Shown here: positions 28,296-36,526 of the stretch, piece by piece
How positions within the stretch are numbered: position 1 is the stretch's first letter
How the letters are laid out: each line of letters begins with the position of its first letter
From: Lachnospiraceae bacterium
GTDB taxonomy: Bacteria > Bacillota > Clostridia > Lachnospirales > Lachnospiraceae
DNA: 64,000 bases
NCBI GenBank assembly: GCA_024399135.1
Contig: JAKSHY010000006.1
Span: forward strand, 62,001-126,000
Direction of reading: 5' to 3'
Position numbers and translations under genes: made by a program
The notes under the pieces: generated by a model
What the model was told of the DNA's origin: nothing
Database searches by the model: none
What the model saw: only the letters and a program-made list of their open reading frames with translations

Positions 28296-30017
28296 ATGAA
28301 CTACAAGGATCAGTACAATTTTTGGCTTGAGAATTCTTACTTCGATGAGGATACTAAGGCTGAACTAAAGGCAATTGCCAATGATGAGAAGGAAATTGAA
28401 GATCGTTTCTATAAAGAGCTTGAATTTGGTACAGGAGGTCTTCGTGGGGTTATCGGTGCTGGTATGAACCGTATGAATGTTTATACAGTAAGAAAAGCAA
28501 CACAGGGACTTGCTAATTTCATTTTAAAGCAGGGTACAGAGGCTATGGGTGTTGCCATCGCTTATGACTCAAGAAGAATGAGCCCGGAGTTCGCAGATGT
28601 CGCTGCACTTTGTCTTGCAGCTAATGGTATTAAGGCATATGTTTTCGATGCATTAAGACCTACTCCAGAGCTTTCATTCGCACTTCGTACATTAGGCTGT
28701 ACAGCTGGTATTGTTGTTACAGCTTCTCATAATCCTCCAGAGTATAACGGATATAAGGTTTACTGGCAGGACGGTGCTCAGGTTACACCTCCATATGATG
28801 TGGATATCATTAATGAAGTTAAGGCTATCACAGATATTACTACTGCTAAGACTATGGATCTGGCAGATGCTAAGGCTAAGGGCTTATATAATGTTATTGG
28901 TTCAGAAATCGATGACAAATATATGGTAGAACTTAAAAAGCAGATCATTAATGAAGATATCATTAAAGAGGTTGCTGATGATATTAAGATTGTTTACTCG
29001 CCATTTAATGGTACAGGAAATGTTCCAGTAAGAAGAATTCTTAGTGAACTTGGATTTAAGAATGTGTATGTAGTTAAGGAACAGGAAATGCCAGATCCTA
29101 ACTTCACTACACTTGAGTATCCTAATCCAGAAGATCCTAAGGCATTCACACTTGCACTTAAGCTTGCTAAGGAAAAGAATGCAGATATTATTCTTGCAAC
29201 AGATCCTGATGCTGACAGACTTGGAATCTATGCATTAGATACTAAGAGCGGTGAGTACATTCCTTTCACTGGAAATATGTCAGGAATGCTTATTGCTGAA
29301 TACATTCTTCGTGAAAGAACTAATAAGAACATTATGCCTAAGAATCCAGCCATGGTTTCAACTATTGTTACAACCAATATGGCTAAGGCTATAGCAGAAG
29401 ACTATAACTTAAAATTCATCGAGGTATTAACAGGATTTAAGTATATCGGTGAGCAGATTAAGTTGTTCGAGCAGAATAATACATATAATTATGTATTCGG
29501 TCTTGAAGAGTCTTATGGATGCCTTGCAGGAACTCATGCAAGAGATAAGGATGCTGTTGTTGCAGTAATGTGTCTTTGCGAGATGGCTGCATGGTGTAAG
29601 AAGAATGGCTTAACTGTATGGGATCAGATGATTAACCTTTATGAGAAGTACGGTTATTACAAAGAGACACAGTACACCATCACATTGAAGGGTATGGATG
29701 GTGCTAAGCAGATTCAGGAAATTATGGATAAGCTTAGAACTAACTCTCCTAAGGAATTTGGTTCATTAAAGGTATTAAAGGCTCGTGACTACAAGCTTGA
29801 TAAGATTGTTGATAATGAAACTGGTGAGGTTACCAAGACAGGTCTTCCTACATCGAATGTTCTTTATTTTGATCTTACTGAGGATTCATGGTGCTGTGCA
29901 CGTCCTTCAGGAACTGAACCTAAGATTAAGTTCTACATGGGTGTTAAGGGAACTTCTTTAGAGGATTCCAAGGCTAAGGTAGAAGCATTAACAGAAGCTG
30001 TTAAAGCATTAGTATAA
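28296..30017 (+). CDS. pgcA: Phosphoglucomutase/phosphomannomutase (PgcA-type)
   Basis: A 573-residue alpha-D-phosphohexomutase. The phosphoserine loop TASHNPPEYNGYK has Ser144 as the catalytic residue, the metal loop is DPDADR (303-308), and the sugar-binding loop is GLEESYG. The C-terminal RPSGTEPKIK binds phosphate. Length fits the PgcA/YhxB family that interconverts glucose-6-P and glucose-1-P, the precursor for RfbA. AATGGAGG precedes the ATG. A strong terminator-like hairpin lies just downstream (30031-30060), so it may end a transcript although the next glycosyltransferase follows closely. Confidence 0.93.
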   Translation: MNYKDQYNFWLENSYFDEDTKAELKAIANDEKEIEDRFYKELEFGTGGLRGVIGAGMNRMNVYTVRKATQGLANFILKQGTEAMGVAIAYDSRRMSPEFADVAALCLAANGIKAYVFDALRPTPELSFALRTLGCTAGIVVTASHNPPEYNGYKVYWQDGAQVTPPYDVDIINEVKAITDITTAKTMDLADAKAKGLYNVIGSEIDDKYMVELKKQIINEDIIKEVADDIKIVYSPFNGTGNVPVRRILSELGFKNVYVVKEQEMPDPNFTTLEYPNPEDPKAFTLALKLAKEKNADIILATDPDADRLGIYALDTKSGEYIPFTGNMSGMLIAEYILRERTNKNIMPKNPAMVSTIVTTNMAKAIAEDYNLKFIEVLTGFKYIGEQIKLFEQNNTYNYVFGLEESYGCLAGTHARDKDAVVAVMCLCEMAAWCKKNGLTVWDQMINLYEKYGYYKETQYTITLKGMDGAKQIQEIMDKLRTNSPKEFGSLKVLKARDYKLDKIVDNETGEVTKTGLPTSNVLYFDLTEDSWCCARPSGTEPKIKFYMGVKGTSLEDSKAKVEALTEAVKALV

Positions 30018-30030
30018 TTGTTTGATTGAT

Positions 30031-30060
30031 AAGTCCGCTTGCGGCAGTGCAAGCGGACTT
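30031..30060 (+). terminator. Intrinsic terminator or attenuator after pgcA
   Basis: A perfect 12-bp stem (AAGTCCGCTTGC and its complement) with a 6-nt loop (GGCAGT), followed by only a moderate T tract (TTTATTATTAG). The next gene's ATG is 10 bases after the stem, so the structure may also hide or shape its translation start. Confidence 0.7.
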
Positions 30061-30070
30061 TATTATTAGT

Positions 30071-31390
30071 ATGGGAAATATAGGTAAAACTATCAATTTC
30101 ATAAAACGTAATGGTCTCATTAAGGGATACTATGCTGTCAAGGAAAGGCTTGAAGAAAATAAAAAGGATCCCTATATATTTGTACCAGTCAGCGATACGA
30201 AAAGAGAAGAGGAAATCTTAAAGTCAAAGGATATGGATGTTTCATTCAGTATTCTTGTTCCTTCGTATGAAACGAAAAGAGAGTATCTTATTGATTTGAT
30301 TAATTCAGTTGTTGGTCAGACTTATCCGGACTGGGAGCTTATCATAGCTGATGCATCAAAGACAGACTGCGTCCAAAAGGTTGTTGGTGAGTTTAGCGAT
30401 TCCAGAATAAAGTATGTTCGCCTTCAGAATAATGATGGAATTTCAGGCAATTCCAATGAAGGCTTAAAGCACTGTACGAAGGAGTATATAGCGCTTTTGG
30501 ATCATGATGATATTTTAACGTGTGACGCACTTTTTGAATTCGCACAGTATATCATGAATAAGAAGGCAGAAGGATTGGAGGTTAAGGTCATATATTCTGA
30601 TGAGGATAAGACTAATTCTGACAATTCACAGTATTTTGAGCCTAATATCAAGCCTTCATTTAATCTTGATTTATTAATGTCTAATAACTATATATGTCAT
30701 TTCCTTTGTATGGAGAGTGAACTTTTAAAATCGCTTGGATTCAGGAAGGAATATGATGGTGCTCAGGATCATGACCTTCTATTACGGGCTGTTTCTTCAC
30801 TAAAGAAGACATATGGCCAGGAATATGAGAAGGTTATTGGCAATATATCCAAGGTTCTTTATCACTGGAGATGTCATGAAATGTCGACAGCAGCTAATCC
30901 TAAAAGTAAAGAGTATGCGTATCTTGCAGGAAAAAGAGCTGTTGAGGACTATCTTCTTAGAGAGAATATCAAGGGGACGGTTCATGAGCTACCTCATGTA
31001 GGTTTTTTCTACGTTGAGTACGAGACTGATATCTTTGCCCAGAGAAAAGAAGTAGGGGCTATAGGTTTAAGAATAATAGATAATCATAATACGGTTGTAG
31101 ATGGTATTTATGATGAAGATAAAGAGATTATGTTTAAGGGGCTTAATAAACACTTTTCAGGTGGATATCTTCACAGGGCAGCATGCCAGATGGAAATTCC
31201 ATATGTTAATGTCAAGAGTATGATACCATCTGATGAAGCAGTGAAGGTGCTTAGTAAACTTCTTAATGAGGAGCCTGATCTTTCAAAGGATATTAAGGCT
31301 TTAAGTATTAAATTTAGTGAAATAATGCGAATGAATGGTTTCAAGTTCGTATATGATCCGAAGGTTATAGTGAGAAGCAAAGATGTCTAA
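30071..31390 (+). CDS. GT2 glycosyltransferase
   Basis: Encodes about 439 residues from the ATG at 30071. A longer reading from 30026 would run through the terminator hairpin and is unlikely. The GT2 domain spans about 57-310: SFSILVPSYETK, ADASKTD, LLDHDDIL, VIYSDEDKTN, and GAQDHDLLLR with YHWRCHEMST. The rest is a shortened second domain without clear catalytic motifs (FFYVEYETDIF onward), like a decayed partner of the tandem GT2 at 26275. There is no obvious Shine-Dalgarno between the hairpin and the ATG. It overlaps the next gene by 8 bp. Confidence 0.85.
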   Translation: MGNIGKTINFIKRNGLIKGYYAVKERLEENKKDPYIFVPVSDTKREEEILKSKDMDVSFSILVPSYETKREYLIDLINSVVGQTYPDWELIIADASKTDCVQKVVGEFSDSRIKYVRLQNNDGISGNSNEGLKHCTKEYIALLDHDDILTCDALFEFAQYIMNKKAEGLEVKVIYSDEDKTNSDNSQYFEPNIKPSFNLDLLMSNNYICHFLCMESELLKSLGFRKEYDGAQDHDLLLRAVSSLKKTYGQEYEKVIGNISKVLYHWRCHEMSTAANPKSKEYAYLAGKRAVEDYLLRENIKGTVHELPHVGFFYVEYETDIFAQRKEVGAIGLRIIDNHNTVVDGIYDEDKEIMFKGLNKHFSGGYLHRAACQMEIPYVNVKSMIPSDEAVKVLSKLLNEEPDLSKDIKALSIKFSEIMRMNGFKFVYDPKVIVRSKDV

Positions 31391-32345
31391 AACCACAGTT
31401 GTTATTCCGAATTACAATGGAATTAAATATATTGAAGCCTGTCTTGAATCGCTTAGAACAAGTACGGTTCCTGTTGATATTATTGTGGTAGATAATGGAT
31501 CAGAGGATGGATCAAGAGAACTTGTTTTGGAAAAATTCAAGGAAGTAAAGGTTATAGCCCTTCGTGAAAACACGGGGTTTTGCCATGCTGTAAACGTAGG
31601 AATTGAGGCGGCTTCAACACCATATGTCTTTTTACTTAACAATGATACGACTATCAAAGAAGATGCTATAGAAGTACTTGAAAAGGATATGGAAAAATTC
31701 GAAAAGGCGTTTTCTGTTCAGTCTAAAATGGTGAAAATGCAGAATCCGGATGAAATAGACAGCGCAGGAGACCTCTATTGTGCGCTCGGATGGGCTTTCG
31801 CTATAGGAAAAGACAAAAAGGCATCAAAATACCAGGGACTTCACAGAGTATTTTCTTCGTGTGGCGGGGCTTCCATATACAGAAAGTCAGTCTTAGATGA
31901 GATAGGACTGTTTGATGAAAATCATTTCGCGTATCTTGAGGATGTAGATTTAGGCTACAGAGCCAATATCTTCGGTTATGAGAATTATGCAGATATGAAT
32001 TCTTTAATATACCATGCCGGAAGCGGATTTTCTGGCTCGAGGTATAATGAATTCAAGGTGATACATTCAGCAAGAAACAGCATATATCTTATATATAAGA
32101 ATATGCCATTACTTCAAAAAATAGTTAATCTTCCGTTTCTTCTTTTAGGATATTTTGTTAAATGGATGTTTTTCGTTCGAAAGGGTCTTGGAAAAACATA
32201 TTTTAGAGGAATAAAAGATGGTTTTTCGATGTGCCATAAAGAAGAATGTAAAGCACATAAAATCAAGTTTAGGTTTAAAAGATTGGGAAGATATATTATT
32301 ATAGAATTTAAACTGATTGGAAATATGATACGACGTTTTGTTTAG
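31383..32345 (+). CDS. GT2 glycosyltransferase (WbbL/rhamnosyltransferase-like)
   Basis: A 320-residue GT2 enzyme. TTVVIPNYNGIKYIEACL at the start, IIVVDNGSEDGS, FLLNNDTTI, SSCGGASIYRKSV and YLEDVDLGYRA match WbbL/RfbF-type rhamnosyltransferases. A hydrophobic helix near about 245-265 and a basic C-terminus would hold it on the inner membrane. With rfbB/A/C nearby it may transfer rhamnose early in assembly, for example onto the lipid-linked primer made by the next gene's product. The start lies within the last codons of the previous gene. Confidence 0.85.
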   Translation: MSKTTVVIPNYNGIKYIEACLESLRTSTVPVDIIVVDNGSEDGSRELVLEKFKEVKVIALRENTGFCHAVNVGIEAASTPYVFLLNNDTTIKEDAIEVLEKDMEKFEKAFSVQSKMVKMQNPDEIDSAGDLYCALGWAFAIGKDKKASKYQGLHRVFSSCGGASIYRKSVLDEIGLFDENHFAYLEDVDLGYRANIFGYENYADMNSLIYHAGSGFSGSRYNEFKVIHSARNSIYLIYKNMPLLQKIVNLPFLLLGYFVKWMFFVRKGLGKTYFRGIKDGFSMCHKEECKAHKIKFRFKRLGRYIIIEFKLIGNMIRRFV

Positions 32346-32385
32346 ATATAAGGAAGTATGTTAATACTTACAGTTAGGAATATAT

Positions 32386-33795
32386 ATGATTAAGGATAAT
32401 CAGAAGCTATTCAACCGACTTCATTTAGTGGTCGATGCGGTAGTTGTTGCAATATCATATCTTTTAGCATGGTATCTTAAGTTCGCAACGGGATTCTCAC
32501 AGGAAAATCCTACAGTTGGAACCCTGGACAAAGATACATATTTTGGCGTTTTGTGGTTTTTGGTACCATTGTATGTTGTGCTTTATTATATGTTCAACAT
32601 GTATGCGCCTAAGCGTGCAACGATGCGAAGGTATGAGCTTTTCGGAATTTTTAAGGCTAATACAGTCGGCATAGTTATCTTCATGATGATACTCTTTTTG
32701 GTAGAGCAGTATGATCTTTCAAGAAGTATGCTGGCAATTTTCTATTTCCTGAATTTAGTGCTTACCACTTTGGTAAGATCATTAATAAGGTCAATACTTC
32801 AAACCTTTAGAAGAAAAGGTTATAACCAAAAATATGTGCTTCTGGTTGGATATTCAACAGCAGCTGAAGAATATATTACGAGAATTAATCAGAATCCTCA
32901 GTGGGGATATGTTATTCGAGGTATTTTGGATGATACTGTTCCAAGAGGTACTATGTATAAGGGTGTTAAGGTAGTAGGAGGAATTGATAATTTAAAATAT
33001 ATTCTTCCTGAGAACAAGCTTGATGAGGTTGCTATTACAATAGCGCTTAAGGATTATGAAAAGCTTGGTGAAATCGTAGATGTATGTGAAAAATTCGGTG
33101 TGCACACGAAATTCATACCTGACTATAATTCACTTGTTCCATCAAATCCGTATACAGAGGATGTACTTGGACTTCCGGTTATTAATATAAGATATGTTCC
33201 TCTTAATAATGCAATTAATCAGTTCGTAAAACGTGCTATGGATATTCTTGGTGCGTTAATAGGAATAATTCTATCAAGTCCAGTAATGCTGATTTGTGCA
33301 ATTGCGGTTAAGCTCACAAGTGAAGGCCCTATTATTTTTAAACAGGAAAGAATTGGACTTCATAATAAGCCGTTTAAAATGTATAAGTTCAGATCGATGG
33401 TTGTTCAGAAGGTTACAGACGAGGAACGTGGCTGGACTACCAAGGATGACGCCAGAGTTACCAAGGTTGGAAAATTCATGAGAAAGACTTCTATTGATGA
33501 GCTTCCTCAGCTTTTTAATATATTGATTGGTGAGATGTCTTTAGTTGGTCCAAGACCTGAAAGACCTCAGTTCGTTGATAAGTTTAAGGAAGAAATTCCA
33601 AGATATATGATTAAGCATCAGGTTCGCCCGGGACTTACAGGATGGGCACAGGTTAATGGCCTTCGTGGAGATACTTCTATAAGAAAAAGAATTGAGTTTG
33701 ATCTTTTCTATATTGAGAACTGGACTTTCTCATTAGATATTAAGATTATGTTCATGACTGTGTTTAAGGGATTCCATAATAAGAATGCTTATTAG
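32386..33795 (+). CDS. Initiating polyprenyl-phosphate sugar phosphotransferase (WbaP/WcaJ family)
   Basis: A 469-residue membrane protein. It has four to five N-terminal helices (to about 130), a Rossmann-like CoA-binding domain (about 145-240; KYVLLVGYSTAAEEYI), a reentrant hydrophobic segment (about 285-310) and the PglC/WbaP catalytic domain with KQERIGLHNKPFKMYKFRSM, DELPQL and VGPRPERP. It moves sugar-1-phosphate, often glucose or galactose, from a UDP-sugar to undecaprenyl phosphate to start glycan assembly. Last gene of the run; a strong terminator follows at 33848. Confidence 0.95.
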   Translation: MIKDNQKLFNRLHLVVDAVVVAISYLLAWYLKFATGFSQENPTVGTLDKDTYFGVLWFLVPLYVVLYYMFNMYAPKRATMRRYELFGIFKANTVGIVIFMMILFLVEQYDLSRSMLAIFYFLNLVLTTLVRSLIRSILQTFRRKGYNQKYVLLVGYSTAAEEYITRINQNPQWGYVIRGILDDTVPRGTMYKGVKVVGGIDNLKYILPENKLDEVAITIALKDYEKLGEIVDVCEKFGVHTKFIPDYNSLVPSNPYTEDVLGLPVINIRYVPLNNAINQFVKRAMDILGALIGIILSSPVMLICAIAVKLTSEGPIIFKQERIGLHNKPFKMYKFRSMVVQKVTDEERGWTTKDDARVTKVGKFMRKTSIDELPQLFNILIGEMSLVGPRPERPQFVDKFKEEIPRYMIKHQVRPGLTGWAQVNGLRGDTSIRKRIEFDLFYIENWTFSLDIKIMFMTVFKGFHNKNAY

Positions 33796-33847
33796 CTTTT
33801 GATGATATTCCTCTGAACTTGACGAAAAGAATAAACTGTGAGAGAAT

Positions 33848-33893
33848 ACTACATAATGTGGATAGCTATGTACAATTATCCACATTATGTAGT
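33848..33893 (+). terminator. Intrinsic terminator of the polysaccharide locus
   Basis: A perfect 17-bp inverted repeat (ACTACATAATGTGGATA with its complement) around a 12-nt loop, followed by TTTTTT. It closes the glycan locus. Confidence 0.88.
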
Positions 33894-33974
33894 TTTTTAT
33901 TGCATTGAATTGATTAATAAGTCTATTATCTGTGAATAATATGAATCACAGGATTATATGGTGAGGAGATTGAA

Positions 33975-35435
33975 ATGGCAGTAGATGAAAGACGACCTGT
34001 AAATAGAGGAATGGATCAGGGTGCTCCAAGACGTCCACAGGGAGAACGCCCAATGGGAGATCCAAGAAGAGCTCAGGGAGAACGTCCAATGGGAGAACCA
34101 AGACGTCCGCAGGGGGAGCGTCCAATGGGAGATCCACGAAGAGCTCAGGGAGAACGTCCAATGGGAGAATCAAGACGCCCACAGACAGAACGTCCAATGG
34201 GGGATCCAAGACGTACTCAGGGTTCAAGACCAGACCCAAGAAGAGCCCAGGGACAGGACAGACCTAGAAATTCTAAAAACAGCAAGGCTAACAGAAAATC
34301 TGAAGGAAAGAAAAAGTCAGGAGCTGGAAAGATTGTTTTATTGATAATCGAATTATTAGTATTAGTAGGAATGGGAGTATTTTTGTACTTCGTTCTTGTT
34401 GGTACTAAGGCTGGTAAAGCGAAGATTTCATTAGATGACTTAGTATTTAATGAAGGTGTTCAGCCACTTGAGATGGAGACGACCTCCTCTGGTGGTAATG
34501 GTGAAGGCGGTGAAGGAACCGCAGAGAAAGCCCAGACATCAACTCATATGACTGGATATAGAAACATCGCATTATTCGGAGTTGACTCAAGAGAAAAGGC
34601 ACTTACTAAAAATACCAGATCAGATACAATTATTATTGCATCTATCAAGGAAGATACTGGTGAGGTTAAGCTCTGTTCAGTATATAGAGATACATATCTT
34701 AACCTTAGTAATGATTCATATAATAAATGTAATGCTGCATATGCCAAGGGTGGTCCTATTCAGGCAATCAACATGCTTAACATGAACCTTGATATGAATA
34801 TCACAGACTTTATTACTGTTGGATTTGATGGATTAATTGATGTTATTGATGCACTTGGTGGTGTAGAAGTAAATGTCCTTGATAGTGAAATCATTCACTT
34901 GAACAATTATCAGATTAGTATGGTAGGTAAGACTACAGATGGTGAAACATTTACTGCAGATGCCGGTAAGGATTATATTCCTGTTAAGAATGCAGGAAGA
35001 CAGGTACTTAATGGATTACAGGCAACAGCTTACTGTAGAATCAGATATGTAGGTAATGACTTCCAGCGTGCTGAAAGACAAAGAAGTGTAATTGCTGCAA
35101 TTCTTGAAAAGGCTAAGGCTAATCCGGGTAAACTTCCATCTGTTGCAGAATCATTATTCGATGAGGTATATACATCATTAGATTTGTCAGAGATTATCAG
35201 CCTGTTAAAGGATGTTACCAAGTATAGTATCGTAGACCAGGCCGGATTCCCACAGACAGAGAAGCTGGCAGTTGGTAACATTGGAGCTAAGGGATCGTGT
35301 GTTGTTCCTCTTGATCTTTATGATAATGTTGCATGGCTTCACAAGTTCCTCTTCGGAAAAGAAGGATATGAACCATCGGCAGCAGTTAAGTCATATTCTG
35401 AGAAGGTTAAGGAAGATACGAAATCTCATATTTAA
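33975..35435 (+). CDS. LytR-CpsA-Psr (LCP) family glycopolymer ligase
   Basis: A 486-residue protein. Residues 18-89 are six 12-residue repeats (PRRPQGERPMGD type), highly basic and on the cytosolic side; then a Lys/Ser-rich stretch, a membrane helix (about 115-140) and an extracytoplasmic LCP domain (about 190-400): NIALFGVDSREK, RSDTIIIASI, LCSVYRDTYL and the Arg-rich AERQRSVI. LCP enzymes move lipid-linked glycopolymers onto peptidoglycan. Placed right after the polysaccharide locus, it is the probable ligase for that polymer. GAGGAG lies before the ATG. A terminator follows at 35480. Confidence 0.93.
   Translation: MAVDERRPVNRGMDQGAPRRPQGERPMGDPRRAQGERPMGEPRRPQGERPMGDPRRAQGERPMGESRRPQTERPMGDPRRTQGSRPDPRRAQGQDRPRNSKNSKANRKSEGKKKSGAGKIVLLIIELLVLVGMGVFLYFVLVGTKAGKAKISLDDLVFNEGVQPLEMETTSSGGNGEGGEGTAEKAQTSTHMTGYRNIALFGVDSREKALTKNTRSDTIIIASIKEDTGEVKLCSVYRDTYLNLSNDSYNKCNAAYAKGGPIQAINMLNMNLDMNITDFITVGFDGLIDVIDALGGVEVNVLDSEIIHLNNYQISMVGKTTDGETFTADAGKDYIPVKNAGRQVLNGLQATAYCRIRYVGNDFQRAERQRSVIAAILEKAKANPGKLPSVAESLFDEVYTSLDLSEIISLLKDVTKYSIVDQAGFPQTEKLAVGNIGAKGSCVVPLDLYDNVAWLHKFLFGKEGYEPSAAVKSYSEKVKEDTKSHI
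34026..34241 (+). repeat. Six 36-bp tandem coding repeats
   Basis: Six in-frame 36-bp units starting at 34026, 34062, 34098, 34134, 34170 and 34206 encode PRR-x-QGERPMG(D/E)-type 12-residue repeats in the cytosolic tail of the LCP protein. Alternate units are most alike (Pro then Ala at position 4), so the ancestral unit may be 72 bp. Confidence 0.9.
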
Positions 35436-35479
35436 CTTCATTTTTATATCAAAATTGGATATATGAAAATGCTAATACG

Positions 35480-35509
35480 AAAAGCCGGAGTAAATTTGCT
35501 CCGGCTTTT
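35480..35509 (+). terminator. Intrinsic terminator after the LCP gene
   Basis: An 11-bp perfect stem (AAAAGCCGGAG/CTCCGGCTTTT, 8-nt loop) followed by a T-rich tract. Confidence 0.88.
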
Positions 35510-35561
35510 ATTTTTGTAGGAAGTGTGCTTATCATCTTTTTGCCACTAGTTATTTATAAAT

Positions 35562-35920
35562 GGTTATAAAGTCTAATATAATGAAATCTTATAACCTGCC
35601 AAAATTTTATAATTGGTAATAAGGTTTAATGCTTCTGGCATCTTATAACCTGTCAAGGTTTTATAATTGGTAATAAGGTTTAATGCTTCTGACATCTTAT
35701 AACCTGTCAAAGTGTCAAAATTGGTAATAAGATTCAGTGCTTCTGCAATCTTATTACCGTCATATAAAACTATTTGGTTATAAAGTTCTACAACTATGAG
35801 GTTTTATTACCAAGTTTTGACTAAAATTATGGTAATAAAAAGGCAATAATCCGTATACGATTACCATTATTTGATTTTAGGGTAGGTAATAAAATATTCA
35901 GAAATTAGGATCTTATTACC
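35562..35920. repeat. Array of 14 alternating-orientation 9-bp motifs at 27-bp pitch
   Basis: Motif GGTWATAAG and its inverse CTTATWACC alternate along 360 bp with starts at 35562, 35588, 35615, 35642, 35669, 35696, 35723, 35750, 35776, 35803, 35831, 35857 (degenerate), 35885 and 35912: steps of 26 to 28 bp. Spacers are AT-rich. Those between 35597 and 35749 repeat with a 54-bp period (GTTTAATGCTTCTG), while the outer ones differ. Each neighbour pair can form a hairpin in RNA. There is no coding potential. It could be an arrayed protein-binding site, a structured RNA or a decayed satellite. Confidence 0.85.
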
Positions 35921-36257
35921 AAAAGACATCAAAATTGATAGTAGTAGGAAGAATTGTTGCAAAAATTAAAGCTCAAAAAGGAAAAAACAACAATATATTA
36001 AGATATAAGGAATTTTGATGAGGACATTACTATAAATAAAGTAAGGAAAACATCAAATCAGGAAGCAATCAGAAAAATTGTTGTAAAGATTAATATCTGG
36101 AGGAAGAAAAACAGCAAAACAGGAAGTGATTAGAATATTTGTTGTAAAGATAAGAATCCAGTAAAATCCTCGGGAAAGAAAAGCAACAAATGGGATAAGA
36201 GTAAGCAAAATTGATGTAATTGGAAAATGGTGCTGTAAAAAGTGCTGGGAAGCACAT

Positions 36258-36395
36258 AATAATTCATTCTGGCTTGTCTAATAATAATCATGTAGCGGGT
36301 TGCCCCAGTCAAGGGCATGCCGCGATGCGGTGCGAAGCACCCTTGACAGGGCAACCGCACATGATTTAATGGTCAACAAGCAGCAATGAATAATT
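36258..36395. repeat. 138-bp nested palindromic element
   Basis: The outer arms AATAATTCATTCTGGCTTGT (36258-36277) and ACAAGCAGCAATGAATAATT (36376-36395) are imperfectly complementary. Inside, TCATGT (36288) pairs with ACATGA (36359), and GCGGGTTGCCCC-AGTCAAGGG (to 36314) pairs with CCCTTGAC-AGGGCAACCGC (from 36340). A small GC-rich hairpin (CCGC-GAT-GCGG) tops the structure. The core is much richer in GC than its surroundings. It resembles a mobile palindromic intergenic element (REP- or MITE-like). Confidence 0.75.
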
Positions 36396-36526
36396 GTGTC
36401 GCAATGCGACATTTGGTGACGAATAAATATATGTATTAAAAATAGATTCTAAAAGTGATAAAATATACTTTGGCTGAAATACGGATTAGATTTGATTGAT
36501 ATGATAATTAAATTTTGGAACAAAAT

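Larger units (their letters stand above)
35436..36526. other. 1.09-kb noncoding island
   Basis: No credible gene. Contents in order: the LCP terminator, the 27-bp-pitch motif array (35562-35920), a purine-rich stretch with degenerate GGAAG...TTGTTG...CAACAA repeats (about 35947-36190), a 138-bp nested palindrome with a GC-rich core (36258-36395), and a small hairpin TGTCGC-AAT-GCGACA (36397-36411). The last ~115 bp should hold the promoter of the glycosyltransferase at 36527. I saw no clear -35/-10 pair there, only an AT-rich stretch. Confidence 0.8.

Noticed and set aside
30026-30070. Upstream start for the GT2 at 30071
   Set aside because: It would translate through the terminator stem; the extra residues look unrelated to GT2 proteins.
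33946-34239. 97-residue minus-strand frame with Leu/Pro/Asp/Val repeats
   Set aside because: It is the antisense of the 36-bp repeats in the LCP gene.
35562-35920. CRISPR array
   Set aside because: The repeated motif is only 9 bp, alternates in orientation, and central spacers are repeats of each other. No cas genes are in the window.
36130-36360. 76-residue minus-strand reading frame across the palindrome
   Set aside because: It has no ribosome binding site and is an accident of the palindromic GC-rich element and flanking sequence.
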